DNA of 64,000 nucleotides, taken from the NCBI RefSeq assembly GCF_022808675.1, contig NZ_JAKZKV010000009.1, positions 97,890-161,889 on the forward strand, in the 5' to 3' direction. The position numbers were made by a program, and so were the translations under genes. Origin of the DNA: Parabacteroides sp. FAFU027. GTDB lineage: Bacteria; Bacteroidota; Bacteroidia; Bacteroidales; UBA7332. Shown here piece by piece: positions 7,357-15,744 of this stretch. Positions within the stretch are counted from its first letter, which is position 1. Each line of letters begins with the position of its first letter. Under the pieces are notes generated by a model. The model saw only the letters and a list, made by a program, of their open reading frames with translations. It did not search any database and was not told the DNA's origin.

Positions 7357-8787
7357 ATGAACGAATTGAATTTTAACATCAATGACACCACCTTTGGAAT
7401 AAAAGGGAAGCCTAAAAAAATAAAGGCAAAACACATCAACAAATTACTATCTTTTATTGTAAATAGGCTTGTTCACCCCAAGTATGAAGAAAGTATTCAA
7501 AATGGCTATATTGAAATACCTGCAATGTCAATAAAAAAAATCTACGATAAGTATGGGAATTACATGAAATACTTTGTAAAAAAAGGCATTTTAGAAAGAA
7601 GCCCTTATTCAAAAGTAGATCACAAATGCATGGGATATCGCTTTACTAATGATTTCATGCAACAAGTACAAATCAATGGTATTATACTTGATGAAAAATC
7701 AACCATTTTTGATTTGATTAATAACGAGCCTATTGAAGAAAACGAAGAGGTTGTTATACCGACAAAACATACAGAAGTATTAAATCGGCTAAAAGCGGAT
7801 TTTGACAGTGTTGTTATTGATTTAAGTCACATAGACAAAGTGAAAGTTGATAAAACCTATTATATAGATGCTGGTAAATGGTTTAGAAATGTCATTTCTC
7901 TAAACAAATGGGAAAAAGGAGGGCTGCATATTACTTTCAAATTTAAGTCTAATCGGTTGTATACTAATTTCACTTCTTTATCATCTCATTATAGGAAAAA
8001 CAATGTAATTATTAATGGTGAAAAACTTAATGAATTTGATATTAGTTCTTCTTTCCCTTTGATGCTTGCTTTATATGCAAAGCAACAATACCCAGACATA
8101 GTGAAAGATCCTGATTTTATAAGATATTGCACTTCCTTGAAAACACAATCATTCTATGATGATCTAAAAGAAAGATTAAACATCACCCTGAATTGCGACA
8201 GTAGCAAACAACGAAAGAATTCACAAAATGAGGATATTAGACATCGTCTATTAAGTAAAAAAGCGGCAAAGAAGCTATTTCAAATGTACTTGAATGGAGA
8301 CACCAAAAGAACACCATACCTTGAGGGTTATTCAAATTCATTTATCCGAGAACAATTCACACTTATGTATCCAGAGCTTAATAGGATAATTGAAGAAGTA
8401 AAAAATAGTAATCAGGAGATATACTTTAAACTTGTTGAAATTGAAACAGACTTTATTTTTAGCACATTAGAAGAGCTTTATCTGGAATATCCTGACATCC
8501 GCATTTTAACTTGCCACGATGCTATTTATGTACCTAAATCCTTTTCAGAGAGGACTAATATCATCTGGGCAGCAAAAATGCAAGAGCTTTATGACCAACT
8601 CCCAGATGAAATAAATGACATCAAGACCATATTACCAGAAGAGGATGAAGGAATAGATGTATTTTGTGTTGAGAAAGATTTTTGTACGAACACCAAAAAT
8701 CATCCACCTCTATATGGCGGCTGGTCAAAAGAAGATAAAATATGGTGGGATGAATTTATTCGTGATGAAGACTTTGATGATTTATAA
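7357..8787 (+). CDS. Polymerase-like replication protein (candidate TV-Pol family)
   Basis: The 476-aa protein uses the ATG at 7357; the open frame upstream runs through the third repeat and is discounted. Residues 1-110 look like a DNA-binding, winged-helix-like region (IEIPAMSIKKIYDKYGNYM). The rest has three motifs in the order of superfamily A polymerases. LNEFDISSSFPLML (about 224-237) is like motif A, RHRLLSKKAAKKLF (about 294-307) is like the R-x3-K helix of motif B, and ILTCHDAIYVP (about 383-393) is like the HD of motif C. This fits the TV-Pol primase-polymerase family described from bacterial mobile elements and Sputnik-like viruses. The iteron-like array just upstream supports a replication-initiator role. 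The assignment rests on motif reading alone. Confidence 0.65.
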   Translation: MNELNFNINDTTFGIKGKPKKIKAKHINKLLSFIVNRLVHPKYEESIQNGYIEIPAMSIKKIYDKYGNYMKYFVKKGILERSPYSKVDHKCMGYRFTNDFMQQVQINGIILDEKSTIFDLINNEPIEENEEVVIPTKHTEVLNRLKADFDSVVIDLSHIDKVKVDKTYYIDAGKWFRNVISLNKWEKGGLHITFKFKSNRLYTNFTSLSSHYRKNNVIINGEKLNEFDISSSFPLMLALYAKQQYPDIVKDPDFIRYCTSLKTQSFYDDLKERLNITLNCDSSKQRKNSQNEDIRHRLLSKKAAKKLFQMYLNGDTKRTPYLEGYSNSFIREQFTLMYPELNRIIEEVKNSNQEIYFKLVEIETDFIFSTLEELYLEYPDIRILTCHDAIYVPKSFSERTNIIWAAKMQELYDQLPDEINDIKTILPEEDEGIDVFCVEKDFCTNTKNHPPLYGGWSKEDKIWWDEFIRDEDFDDL

Positions 8788-8795
8788 TAGATATC

Positions 8796-8824
8796 AACCC
8801 CTAAATCCCAAAGGATTAGGGGTT
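8796..8824. terminator. Bidirectional terminator between convergent genes
   Basis: AACCCCTAAATCC (8796-8808) pairs with GGATTAGGGGTT (8813-8824) around a CAAA loop, with one bulged base. It lies between the stops of the convergent polymerase-like and XRE genes. Confidence 0.65.
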
Positions 8825-8835
8825 AAATTACATAA

Positions 8836-9150
8836 TTAACCTTGATTTTTTTCATCATTCAGATAATCATTCCATTCGTTTTGGACATATTCAAAATCAT
8901 CATTATCTTCAATCAAATACATCCCATCATTGAAATAGATTAATCCGACAATCTTCTTTGGTGATTTAAATAAATCCCCGACGTTTACATTTAACTGATT
9001 GGCAATTTTGTCTAATATGGCAATGGTATAATTATTGATTGAAAGATAGTTATATAGATTTGTCCGACTCAACCCTATTTTATCTGCTAATTGTGTCATA
9101 TTCATATCTTTTTGATGCAATAATTCATCAATTCTAAATTTATCATCCAT
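8836..9150 (-). CDS. XRE/Cro-CI family transcriptional regulator
   Basis: A 104-aa cytoplasmic repressor-like protein. The N-terminal half is a classic lambda-repressor HTH: MTQLADKIGLSRTNLYNYLS (about residues 18-37), then TIAILDKIANQLNVNVGDLF. The C-terminal ~40 residues are acidic (GMYLIEDNDDFEYVQNEWND) and have no known domain that I recognise; they may mediate dimerisation. It is transcribed convergently to the polymerase-like gene and has its own upstream region. In an integrative element such a protein most likely controls replication or excision genes, but no target operator was identified. Confidence 0.85.
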   Translation of the reverse strand: MDDKFRIDELLHQKDMNMTQLADKIGLSRTNLYNYLSINNYTIAILDKIANQLNVNVGDLFKSPKKIVGLIYFNDGMYLIEDNDDFEYVQNEWNDYLNDEKNQG

Positions 9151-9262
9151 ATCGTATTGATTTTTCTTTATATATTAAATCTGTCAGATTGTTTTTTGAC
9201 ACTATTTCAGATCAGATGATTTTCAACAAAGAGGATGGTGATGATAATGTCAACCTACTGAC

Positions 9263-9294
9263 AAAAAAGCCCCTAATCATAAGATTAGAGGCTT
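9263..9294 (-). terminator. Terminator of the LytTR-MORN-FISUMP gene group
   Basis: A 12-bp stem (9267-9278 with 9283-9294) has one wobble pair on the minus strand and is followed there by a T-run (complement of 9263-9268). It lies about 100 bp past the stop of the minus-strand membrane-protein gene. Confidence 0.75.
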
Positions 9295-9392
9295 ACTTAT
9301 ATACAAGGGGTAAAGTCAATAAAATTCCATCTTTGTGCACATCAGAACTGCTACTACAATAATAAAGCAACTTAATGTTGATATCGCAATTA

Positions 9393-9644
9393 TTATTGTT
9401 TTCTTTTATTGATCTTATAGCCAATATATTCCATTATAAGCTTATAAAGTAAATATCCCAAGCTGCTGCCCAACACAAAGCTGAAGACTGCTCCAATTGT
9501 ATAATTATTTATCGCCAGAATGTATATCAGAGCAATAACAATTAATGCAAAAGCTACATATACTATTGTATTTATCCGCAGTAATATTGCAGCTAAAGGT
9601 CTATTTTGAGATTTGAGTAAGGCTGCTTTTTGTATTTTGTTCAT
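9393..9644 (-). CDS. Small two-helix membrane protein
   Basis: An 83-aa protein not assigned to a family. A basic lead (MNKIQKAALLKSQNRPL) is followed by two hydrophobic segments, about residues 25-46 (TIVYVAFALIVIALIYIL) and 50-70 (IGAVFSFVLGSSLGYLLYKL), and a basic tail (KINKRKQ). It is probably an inner-membrane protein with both ends in the cytoplasm. It starts 10 bp after the stop of the FISUMP gene and is the last gene before the terminator, so it belongs to the same transcript as the FISUMP and MORN lipoprotein genes. Small two-helix proteins in such cargo operons may be immunity, holin-like or assembly factors, but nothing in the sequence decides this. Confidence 0.7.
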   Translation of the reverse strand: MNKIQKAALLKSQNRPLAAILLRINTIVYVAFALIVIALIYILAINNYTIGAVFSFVLGSSLGYLLYKLIMEYIGYKINKRKQ

Positions 9645-9654
9645 CTGGGATAGG

Positions 9655-10431
9655 TTATCGTTTTCTCTTTACAGAAGAATTTGCAGTAGATTTTGCAGTA
9701 GTCGGAGCGTCTTTTACACAGCGGACTGCTAACCCTGTGTATTTTACAGAAGTGTTATCCTTTGAGGCAAGTACAGTACCTCTGTCACTGTTAAATATAG
9801 TGTACCATAAAGATGTAGTTGCTGAAGTTTCATTGATTGTTGAAGTCCAGAAACCGCTCAATTTGTCATAATATTCATATATCTCCCCACGATATCCTGT
9901 ATTTATCATGAATTTCATCTTATTATCAGTATCCTGTATTTCTGCAAGATGCACTCCGTTGGTATTGGTATTTGCTCCTGTAAGGTAATCAATCATTTCT
10001 TGCCATTCCTTGTCCGTTGCTACATGCCAACCTTTGGGGGCAATATTTCGTTTGTCTTTTACTGCGAAGAAATTGTATAACTTTCCAGGCTTAGTATAAT
10101 CAATCATATTACTATAAGCAGATTGCGTTGCTTTTGCCCAGGCTAAAGTATCTAATGTGTTGTCTAAATTAGGAATTGCATCCCCATTCTGAAAATGAAC
10201 TACTCGTAAATTCTCTGCCATCCAAATTCGCTTTCCAATCTTCACCGTTTTATATACATTTCCATCAATGTCCTTAACAGATGACTGGTTGACTATTTCA
10301 GGTTCATCAGGTGAAAGGATTGCAAGAGCCCTTTGAGCTCTTTGTAGCTGATTTAAATAAGCCCTTTGGGCAAAGAATAATTGATTAAATCCCAAGAGAC
10401 AAAATAGTAAAATAAACTTTGTTGTTTTCAT
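9655..10431 (-). CDS. Secreted FISUMP (Fibrobacter succinogenes major paralogous domain) protein
   Basis: The 258-aa protein has a signal peptide (MKTTKFILLFCLLGFNQLFF, cleavage near FAQ). The FISUMP domain (TIGR02145) covers about residues 50-245. Its hallmarks are VKDIDGNVYKTVKIGKRIWM, WMAENLRV, the GKLYNFFAV turn, IAPKGWHVATDKEWQEM, FWTSTIN and the terminal YTGLAVRCVKD. The domain is abundant in secreted proteins of Bacteroidetes and Fibrobacter; its biochemical role is unknown, though surface adhesion or ligand binding is often assumed. A basic low-complexity tail (TTAKSTANSSVKRKR) follows. It lies 26 bp after the MORN lipoprotein gene and probably shares its transcript. Confidence 0.85.
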   Translation of the reverse strand: MKTTKFILLFCLLGFNQLFFAQRAYLNQLQRAQRALAILSPDEPEIVNQSSVKDIDGNVYKTVKIGKRIWMAENLRVVHFQNGDAIPNLDNTLDTLAWAKATQSAYSNMIDYTKPGKLYNFFAVKDKRNIAPKGWHVATDKEWQEMIDYLTGANTNTNGVHLAEIQDTDNKMKFMINTGYRGEIYEYYDKLSGFWTSTINETSATTSLWYTIFNSDRGTVLASKDNTSVKYTGLAVRCVKDAPTTAKSTANSSVKRKR

Positions 10432-10457
10432 ATTCTAATTGTGTAATTAATAGTATA

Positions 10458-11570
10458 TTACCTGCATCTCATTGCACATCCTTTTGAGCAGTAAGGCCCC
10501 CCAGAGGCTGTCATAAAATCCCAATAGCCAGATGAGAAACCTCTTGGCAATGAACACCAACCTTCATTGTAATTATAGTATCTGTTGCAGCAATCACATC
10601 TTCTCAATGTTTTACCACTCGCATATTTGGTTTGGGTATCTATACCGCCATCCATGTAGTACCAGACCCAATCTCCATCACGATTGCCATTCTTGAAATT
10701 GCCCTTCTGTTTAATATTTCCATTGTTATAATAATCAACAAACGAGTAGTTGTTATACCCGTTAGTGTAAGTCTTGGTTTCTTTTAGTTTCCCGCTTCCG
10801 AAATAATACTTCCAAGTTCCTTTGTTTTTGCCTTTATCAAAAGATCCCTCATGACTTACTTTTCCATTGTCATTATAATACACCCATTTTCCGTCCATCA
10901 TATCATCATGGTACTGCCCAACCATCCGCATTTTTCCATTTAAATAATAAGACACAGATTTCCCATTCTTCTTGTCATCCATGTAGTTAGTTATTCCAGA
11001 CATCTTCCTTGTATTACCTTTCTGAAAATACTCAATTGCCTCTCCATTGATAGTCCCATTGAGGTAGTTTTTCTCAACATAGTAAAAGCCTGCCGATGGG
11101 TTAAATCTCCCAGTGATTGTATCAACTATATCTTTCATAGTGTCAATAGCCAGACCTGTAAATAAAGTCAGGTCTTTTTTATCCTCTTTAAAATATGCCT
11201 TGCCATTTTTGTGAATAAGCAGCTTTTCCGATATTTTATTGATATCCCCATTAGGCAGAAATCGTTTGTGCATACTTTCTATCCCTTTATTATACAGCAC
11301 ACTATCCTTTATCTTCCCATTTTCAAAATAGGTTAGATAATAGCCATTAAATCTACCGCTGTCAATTTTTGCAGTTAATGAGGTTTGCCCTGACGGAAAA
11401 GTCTCTTTTACCTTACCCGTAAAAGGAATAGTATCTGTTTTATAACAGAGAATTCCATTTCTACAGGTTAGCTCGTTAAGCTTAACCTCATTTTGAGTGC
11501 AACTTACAAGTAAAATTGTCATCCCTAAAAATAACATTACCCAAAGCTTGTTTTGTTTTAATGATTTCAT
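10458..11570 (-). CDS. MORN-repeat (YwqK-like) lipoprotein with cysteine-rich C-terminus
   Basis: The 370-aa protein has a lipoprotein signal peptide with lipobox LLVSC (about residue 24). At least six MORN_2/YwqK-type repeats follow, each a short hairpin of the form G-x-W-x-Y-Y-x-x-G-x-(hydrophobic). Examples are GKWVYYNDNGKVSHEGSF, GTWKYYFGSGKLKETKTY and GDWVWYYMDGGIDTQTKY. The last 50 residues contain seven cysteines (CDCC, then GPYCSKGCAMRC), suggesting disulphides or metal binding. Bacillus YwqK is annotated as an antitoxin, but the repeat is widespread and no toxin is recognisable here. Anchored in the envelope, it sits between the LytTR regulator and the FISUMP gene and is probably coexpressed with them. 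Confidence 0.8.
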   Translation of the reverse strand: MKSLKQNKLWVMLFLGMTILLVSCTQNEVKLNELTCRNGILCYKTDTIPFTGKVKETFPSGQTSLTAKIDSGRFNGYYLTYFENGKIKDSVLYNKGIESMHKRFLPNGDINKISEKLLIHKNGKAYFKEDKKDLTLFTGLAIDTMKDIVDTITGRFNPSAGFYYVEKNYLNGTINGEAIEYFQKGNTRKMSGITNYMDDKKNGKSVSYYLNGKMRMVGQYHDDMMDGKWVYYNDNGKVSHEGSFDKGKNKGTWKYYFGSGKLKETKTYTNGYNNYSFVDYYNNGNIKQKGNFKNGNRDGDWVWYYMDGGIDTQTKYASGKTLRRCDCCNRYYNYNEGWCSLPRGFSSGYWDFMTASGGPYCSKGCAMRCR

Positions 11571-11591
11571 AATACTATCTATTGGTGAAAA

Positions 11592-12338
11592 TTATATTTG
11601 AATTGAATTGTTAGCCATTCGTGATAGAAATACCTCTTTTCTACTTTTTGAAAGAGGTATCTTCTGATTGTTTTTCAGAATGATTATACCATCATTTTCA
11701 ACCAGCTCGCAAACATGGGCTAAATTGATAAGATATGATTTGTGTGATCTGTAGAAGTTATTTCGTGATGCCAAAGCTTCAAACTCTTTCAATGTTTTTG
11801 ACAAAGTAATTTTCTTACAGTCAATCGTATATACTTCGCAATAAGCACCATCGGCTTTGGCATATAAGAATATGAATTCCTCAATATACTTTATTCCATT
11901 TGAGGTTGCTAATGGTATTTTAGGAAGGATTTTGGGATATACAGGAAAATGATGAGTTGTGCCAATTTGTTTTTCAGATAATTTCCGCTCATATTTTTTC
12001 ACTATGGATAAAATATCAATTTTATTTATCGGTTTTATTAGATAATCAAAGGCATTCCTCTTAATTGCGTTAAAAGCATGTCTTTTGCTATTCGCCATAA
12101 TTACTATTTCAAAATCTAAAGTGTCTTTGAAATAATCATTTAAAAAGCAATTACTTTCTTCCTCCAAATCTGCATTTAAAAAAACAATATCAGGGTTATT
12201 GGTTTTGATGAGTTCAACACCACATAACACAGTTGTAGCAACTTCATAGAGCTTTATTTGACTTTCAAAATAGTTGCTTATGAGGTTTGCTATACACTCT
12301 TTAGTTGTGTCTGTGTCAAGTATTATAGCTGTAATCAT
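11592..12338 (-). CDS. LytTR-family regulator with degenerate receiver domain
   Basis: The 248-aa protein starts at the ATG at 12338 (MITAIILDTDTT), where a receiver normally begins; an open extension to 12401 is unlikely. The receiver (1-115) keeps the FDYLIKP lysine but has lost key residues. The phosphoacceptor in PDIVFLNADLEE is Asn instead of Asp, the acidic pair is reduced to LDTD, and the switch Thr is replaced (VIMANSK). The LytTR DNA-binding domain (about 150-245) is intact, with FLYAKADGAYCEVY, FYRSHKSYLINL and KIPLSKSRKEVF. No histidine kinase is nearby. It therefore probably responds to something other than phosphorylation. It heads the envelope-gene group ending at 9393 and is divergent from the unknown cluster starting at 12760. 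Confidence 0.85.
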   Translation of the reverse strand: MITAIILDTDTTKECIANLISNYFESQIKLYEVATTVLCGVELIKTNNPDIVFLNADLEEESNCFLNDYFKDTLDFEIVIMANSKRHAFNAIKRNAFDYLIKPINKIDILSIVKKYERKLSEKQIGTTHHFPVYPKILPKIPLATSNGIKYIEEFIFLYAKADGAYCEVYTIDCKKITLSKTLKEFEALASRNNFYRSHKSYLINLAHVCELVENDGIIILKNNQKIPLSKSRKEVFLSRMANNSIQI

Positions 12339-12669
12339 GAAAATTAACCCGTGTTGATACTTCGTAAAAATAGGTCTAAATACTATCCTGAATTCTGCCA
12401 ATTTGCAAAGTGCGCATATGAGTTTGTGTAGCTATTGTATTAGTTATTGTGTTGAATTATTACTACTTATTTAGCCACTTTGGAAAGTGGATTAGTTATT
12501 CATTCTTGCACAAAATTCACCTAATAAGAATTGGTGTTTAGTGTATATAAAATATGATATACTCCCCAACCCTAATTAAGATGCAATATATAAACGATTA
12601 TACTATGAATAGTTCGCACTGAAGCAAACTATAGTTAATATCCAGGTAATTAGGCCTTTAACAAATTGT

Positions 12670-12717
12670 AAACATTCATTTTTACTTGCAAATTGAATGT
12701 TTTTGACCATATATTTG
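12670..12717 (+). promoter_or_regulatory. Promoter and inverted repeat ahead of the unknown four-gene cluster
   Basis: TATATTTG (12710-12717) fits TAnnTTTG, with CTTG 21 bp upstream at 12685-12688 as a possible -33. AAACATTCA (12670-12678) and TGAATGTTT (12694-12702) form a perfect 9-bp inverted repeat overlapping the spacer, a likely operator. The remaining bases from 12339 to 12669 separate two divergent transcription units and show no gene. Confidence 0.55.
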
Positions 12718-12759
12718 GCCCGAGCAATAAATATATCTTGAAATAATTATATATAGAGT

Positions 12760-13860
12760 ATGGATAATAAAGGGTTAAAACAATTGAGACAAGCGCACAA
12801 AGGGAAAAAGACCATATTTGATTTGGGCATTAAATATAACCACCACCGAGTGAAGCATTTTATTCGGTTTGATAGGTTTGACGAATACGCCAAACTACTT
12901 GAAAATGATTTGATAAAAAACGGAAGGACGCTGCTTTATTTAGCTTCGGGTATAGAGCAGATTGAACGTTATGACAATCTACAATATGACAATATTATTC
13001 TTGTTGATTATATGTTCAAAGAATACAAATGTTCAATTATGCCTGATGGCAAAAAGATAATCAGTTTAAATCTGGATGCTTTCGTGGCTATTCAAACACT
13101 ATTAATGATAAATCATCAAATTGATGCTGTTGTTGAAATAAACACAGGGTTCATACATGGTGGAGCAAATTATTGTCTCGCAGGATATGCTCTGGGACTA
13201 TTATTCCCAATACTAACAGAAGACGTATTAATTATTACATCTCGGAAGTATTATCAGAATTGTGCCATGTACAACATATCAAGTAAAAAAACTTGGCTCA
13301 ATCTACCTTTTGCGGAAAAGAAAACCCTCAAACCTGTTGACCTTAATAATTATGATGCTGATGATGAAAAGTACCTTAATCCAGACCTATTTACTCTATA
13401 TGACTTCTGCAAAGGAATTAGCGAGGTTGTTTTGCTTAAAAAGAAAGTTCGCAATATCCATACATTCAAACAAGGGGAACTAAATATTCATGTAATCCAT
13501 TCTTCAATTTTCAGCCATTTAGATAAGATTGATGCTGGAGTAATGTTGTTTGAAAACGGGTTCCAAGAGGAAATTATAAGGAATAAAACACCATACATTT
13601 TAAACGGAAAAGCAACTTATTCAAGTATAAAATGGTCTGGGGAAAACATCTCTAAAGAGACGATTTATGATATGACAGACATAGATCAATTAAACATGTT
13701 ATGTCAGGATTTCAAATTGAATAGTATTGGTATTACACCGATTGGTTGTGATTATTTAGAGCTAATCAATCGCTTATCCGTAATGGAAAATGATTTGGAA
13801 AATGTCTATTTTTTCCATCTTAATCATGGCGATTATAAGTCATTGTACAATATGCAATAA
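12760..13860 (+). CDS. Uncharacterised protein, first gene of the unknown cluster
   Basis: A 366-aa protein not recognised as any family. It is soluble, with no signal peptide or membrane segment. A central alternating strand-helix pattern (RTLLYLASGIEQ, then YDNIILVDYMF about 20 residues later, then IDAVVEINTGF and DVLIITSRKYY) resembles a Rossmann-like fold. The LASG and ILVD spacing recalls nucleotide- or SAM-binding proteins, but no diagnostic motif is complete. The N-terminus is basic (LKQLRQAHKGKK) and the C-terminal third repeats strand-rich segments (LNIHVIHSSIF, DAGVMLFENGF). It has its own promoter and is followed after 22 bp by the next gene on the same strand. Function unknown. 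Confidence 0.7.
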   Translation: MDNKGLKQLRQAHKGKKTIFDLGIKYNHHRVKHFIRFDRFDEYAKLLENDLIKNGRTLLYLASGIEQIERYDNLQYDNIILVDYMFKEYKCSIMPDGKKIISLNLDAFVAIQTLLMINHQIDAVVEINTGFIHGGANYCLAGYALGLLFPILTEDVLIITSRKYYQNCAMYNISSKKTWLNLPFAEKKTLKPVDLNNYDADDEKYLNPDLFTLYDFCKGISEVVLLKKKVRNIHTFKQGELNIHVIHSSIFSHLDKIDAGVMLFENGFQEEIIRNKTPYILNGKATYSSIKWSGENISKETIYDMTDIDQLNMLCQDFKLNSIGITPIGCDYLELINRLSVMENDLENVYFFHLNHGDYKSLYNMQ

Positions 13861-13882
13861 ACGCTCAAAAAATTGATCAGAC

Positions 13883-14365
13883 ATGGAAAAATTCAAATTA
13901 TCAGATTTCAAAACCGCAGAATATGTACATCAGAGATGTTTCACTAAATCCAAACATTATTCACGATCTATACTATACCCACTATCAGCTGAAGGGAAAT
14001 ATAATCTACAATCAGATTTAGTATTACTTGGGGAAAATGAAATACCAATATTTGAAAGCTATACCTCTAAAGGATACCTATTGATAACAACATCACATAT
14101 TTATTCTTTTGTGGATAACCTACGGTATCAGGTGAGAATTGAAGAAATTGTGCTCTCCCAATCCATATGGGATATTATTAAAGAGAGAGATACCAGAACC
14201 GAATATGAAGAATTTATATATAAAGAAATTGAGACAAAAGAAGGTACTATAGTGCCTTATTATATAGAAAGCGGTGTCGCTGAAAATATAACTCATCAAG
14301 TCCTTACAGAACTGGTATTCATGTGTAAGAAATATCAGAATAGTATAACCTATCAAGAAAAATAG
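13883..14365 (+). CDS. Uncharacterised protein, second gene of the unknown cluster
   Basis: A 160-aa soluble protein with no recognised family. It starts MEKFKLSDFKTAEYVHQRCF, then shows an alternation of short strands: LVLLGENEIPIFESY, GYLLITTSHIYSF, YQVRIEEIVL. The YLLITTSHIYSFVDN segment resembles a PH-like or ribonuclease-inhibitor-like strand arrangement in which a field is displayed or stored, as in many contact-dependent or polymorphic immunity proteins. That is only a pattern impression. It lies 22 bp after the first gene and 11 bp before the third, so the three form one operon. AT-rich composition matches the surrounding element. Function unknown. Confidence 0.65.
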   Translation: MEKFKLSDFKTAEYVHQRCFTKSKHYSRSILYPLSAEGKYNLQSDLVLLGENEIPIFESYTSKGYLLITTSHIYSFVDNLRYQVRIEEIVLSQSIWDIIKERDTRTEYEEFIYKEIETKEGTIVPYYIESGVAENITHQVLTELVFMCKKYQNSITYQEK

Positions 14366-14376
14366 AAATAGCAATT

Positions 14377-15186
14377 ATGAGAAACAAAAACAAAATATAC
14401 CTCCGACGAGTTATTGACTACTATTTTAACCCCGAGCGAGATGAAAGTATTGAAGAAAAGCCGAAACTCAAAGAAGCCAAAGAATTTTTATCTCAAAAAC
14501 TGGATATTCCCGAGATGTCAGTTTCTATCCTGGCAATCTTGTTTAATAGACAATTTTTGCTTGAAAAAATCACTTCGTTCTACACGATCTCAATCTATAT
14601 AAGAATAGATGATGAGGTTCTTCTCTATAAACACAAACAAGCTTTTGAGGCTTTAATTGACAAAGGGCTGATAGAGGTTGATACACCATATGATTTGGCA
14701 AATGCAAAGTTGACAATAACAGATAAAATACTAAATGAACTGAATATTGATCTTATTAAATTCAAAAATAGTGCAATGTTCATTCTTTTATTTCATCCGT
14801 ATTTGACAGAAGATGACATTGCTTTCTTCAAAAGTAACATACATAATGAGTGTTTGGATTTAGGTGAACTTCATCGTACAGCTGTTGTAAATGGATTTTA
14901 TGTACTTGCCGAGATGATAGCAAATCAAAACATATACAACATAAACAGGGACGAGCACATGGTGGAATATCTTATAAATTGTGTTTCATTTGAACTGCTT
15001 GATTGCATTGAGTACTTCTTCAAGGACGCAAAATATTTTATAACGCAGAAAACATATGATAGCCTAATTAATCACTTTAAAGGTCGGGAACTATCGGAAG
15101 AAAAAGAAGTAATAATTAAATACATCAGACAAGAATTTAAGCGACAGAAGCTTGAACGCTTATTGAACAAAACATCAAATAACTAA
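14377..15186 (+). CDS. Uncharacterised helical protein, third gene of the unknown cluster
   Basis: A 269-aa protein without a recognisable family. It is strongly helical and charged. Residues 40-130 (SVSILAILFNRQFLLEKITS, then HKQAFEALIDKGLIEVDTPYDL, then AKLTITDKILNEL) read like a winged-helix module with two helices and a wing, as found in DUF or AAA-linked wHTH domains of Bacteroidetes. The C-terminal half (ECLDLGELHRTAVVNGFYVL to IRQEFKRQKLERLL) is a helical repeat-like region ending in a basic stretch. No signal peptide. It follows the second gene by 11 bp and is cotranscribed. A DNA- or ATPase-partner role is possible but unproven. Confidence 0.65.
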   Translation: MRNKNKIYLRRVIDYYFNPERDESIEEKPKLKEAKEFLSQKLDIPEMSVSILAILFNRQFLLEKITSFYTISIYIRIDDEVLLYKHKQAFEALIDKGLIEVDTPYDLANAKLTITDKILNELNIDLIKFKNSAMFILLFHPYLTEDDIAFFKSNIHNECLDLGELHRTAVVNGFYVLAEMIANQNIYNINRDEHMVEYLINCVSFELLDCIEYFFKDAKYFITQKTYDSLINHFKGRELSEEKEVIIKYIRQEFKRQKLERLLNKTSNN

Positions 15187-15246
15187 AGGACAAAGATCCT
15201 CCTTGTTCTATCTTGAATATTTCATTAATCATTTAAAATTGAATAT

Positions 15247-15615
15247 ATGGACGAAATACCTATTCTTAATCAAAAAGATTTTGAGATGGCTCAATACATC
15301 ACTCATATTCTGTTTACCCAGCCTTATGTCATATTCTCATGGGGATATAATAGTCCTGTTGTTGTGAATAATGGAATGTATTTTAAAGTAAATGGGTTCA
15401 AACATCAAGGGTATATTGAAATTAAGTATATAGAACGATATGATTTGTTTGACCTTAAGTTTTTCAATTTTAGGAACAGGATTACTCATTCAGTTAGTAT
15501 GGTATACGTAGATCAGCTAATAAGCATTATTGACGATTATGTTGAGCGAGTAGATAATTACGAGCAAGCGGTAAAAGATGAATATAACAAGCTTTGTCCA
15601 ATTACCGATAACTGA
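15247..15615 (+). CDS. Uncharacterised small protein, fourth gene of the unknown cluster
   Basis: A 122-aa soluble protein with no family that I can name. It begins MDEIPILNQKDFEMAQYITH, continues with a hydrophobic strand-rich core (YVIFSWGYNSPVVVNNGMYF, then KHQGYIEIKYIERYDLFDLK) and ends in an amphipathic helix (VYVDQLISIIDDYVERVDNY). It lies 60 bp after the third gene on the same strand, so it may be the last gene of the operon or have a weak promoter of its own. Two imperfect copies of a CTGAATATTA / ATTCACTTYTGA motif lie downstream at about 15612-15650 and 15704-15747. Similar small proteins are common in Bacteroidetes mobile islands. Function unknown. Confidence 0.65.
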   Translation: MDEIPILNQKDFEMAQYITHILFTQPYVIFSWGYNSPVVVNNGMYFKVNGFKHQGYIEIKYIERYDLFDLKFFNFRNRITHSVSMVYVDQLISIIDDYVERVDNYEQAVKDEYNKLCPITDN

Positions 15616-15744
15616 ATATTCACTTCTGATAAATCTGAATATTATTTTATATCAATCAGATAATCAACTAAATACAAAACAGGCAACTAAAAGAAAAATA
15701 AAAAACATTCACTTTTGACTTAATCACATAAAACTGAATATTAT

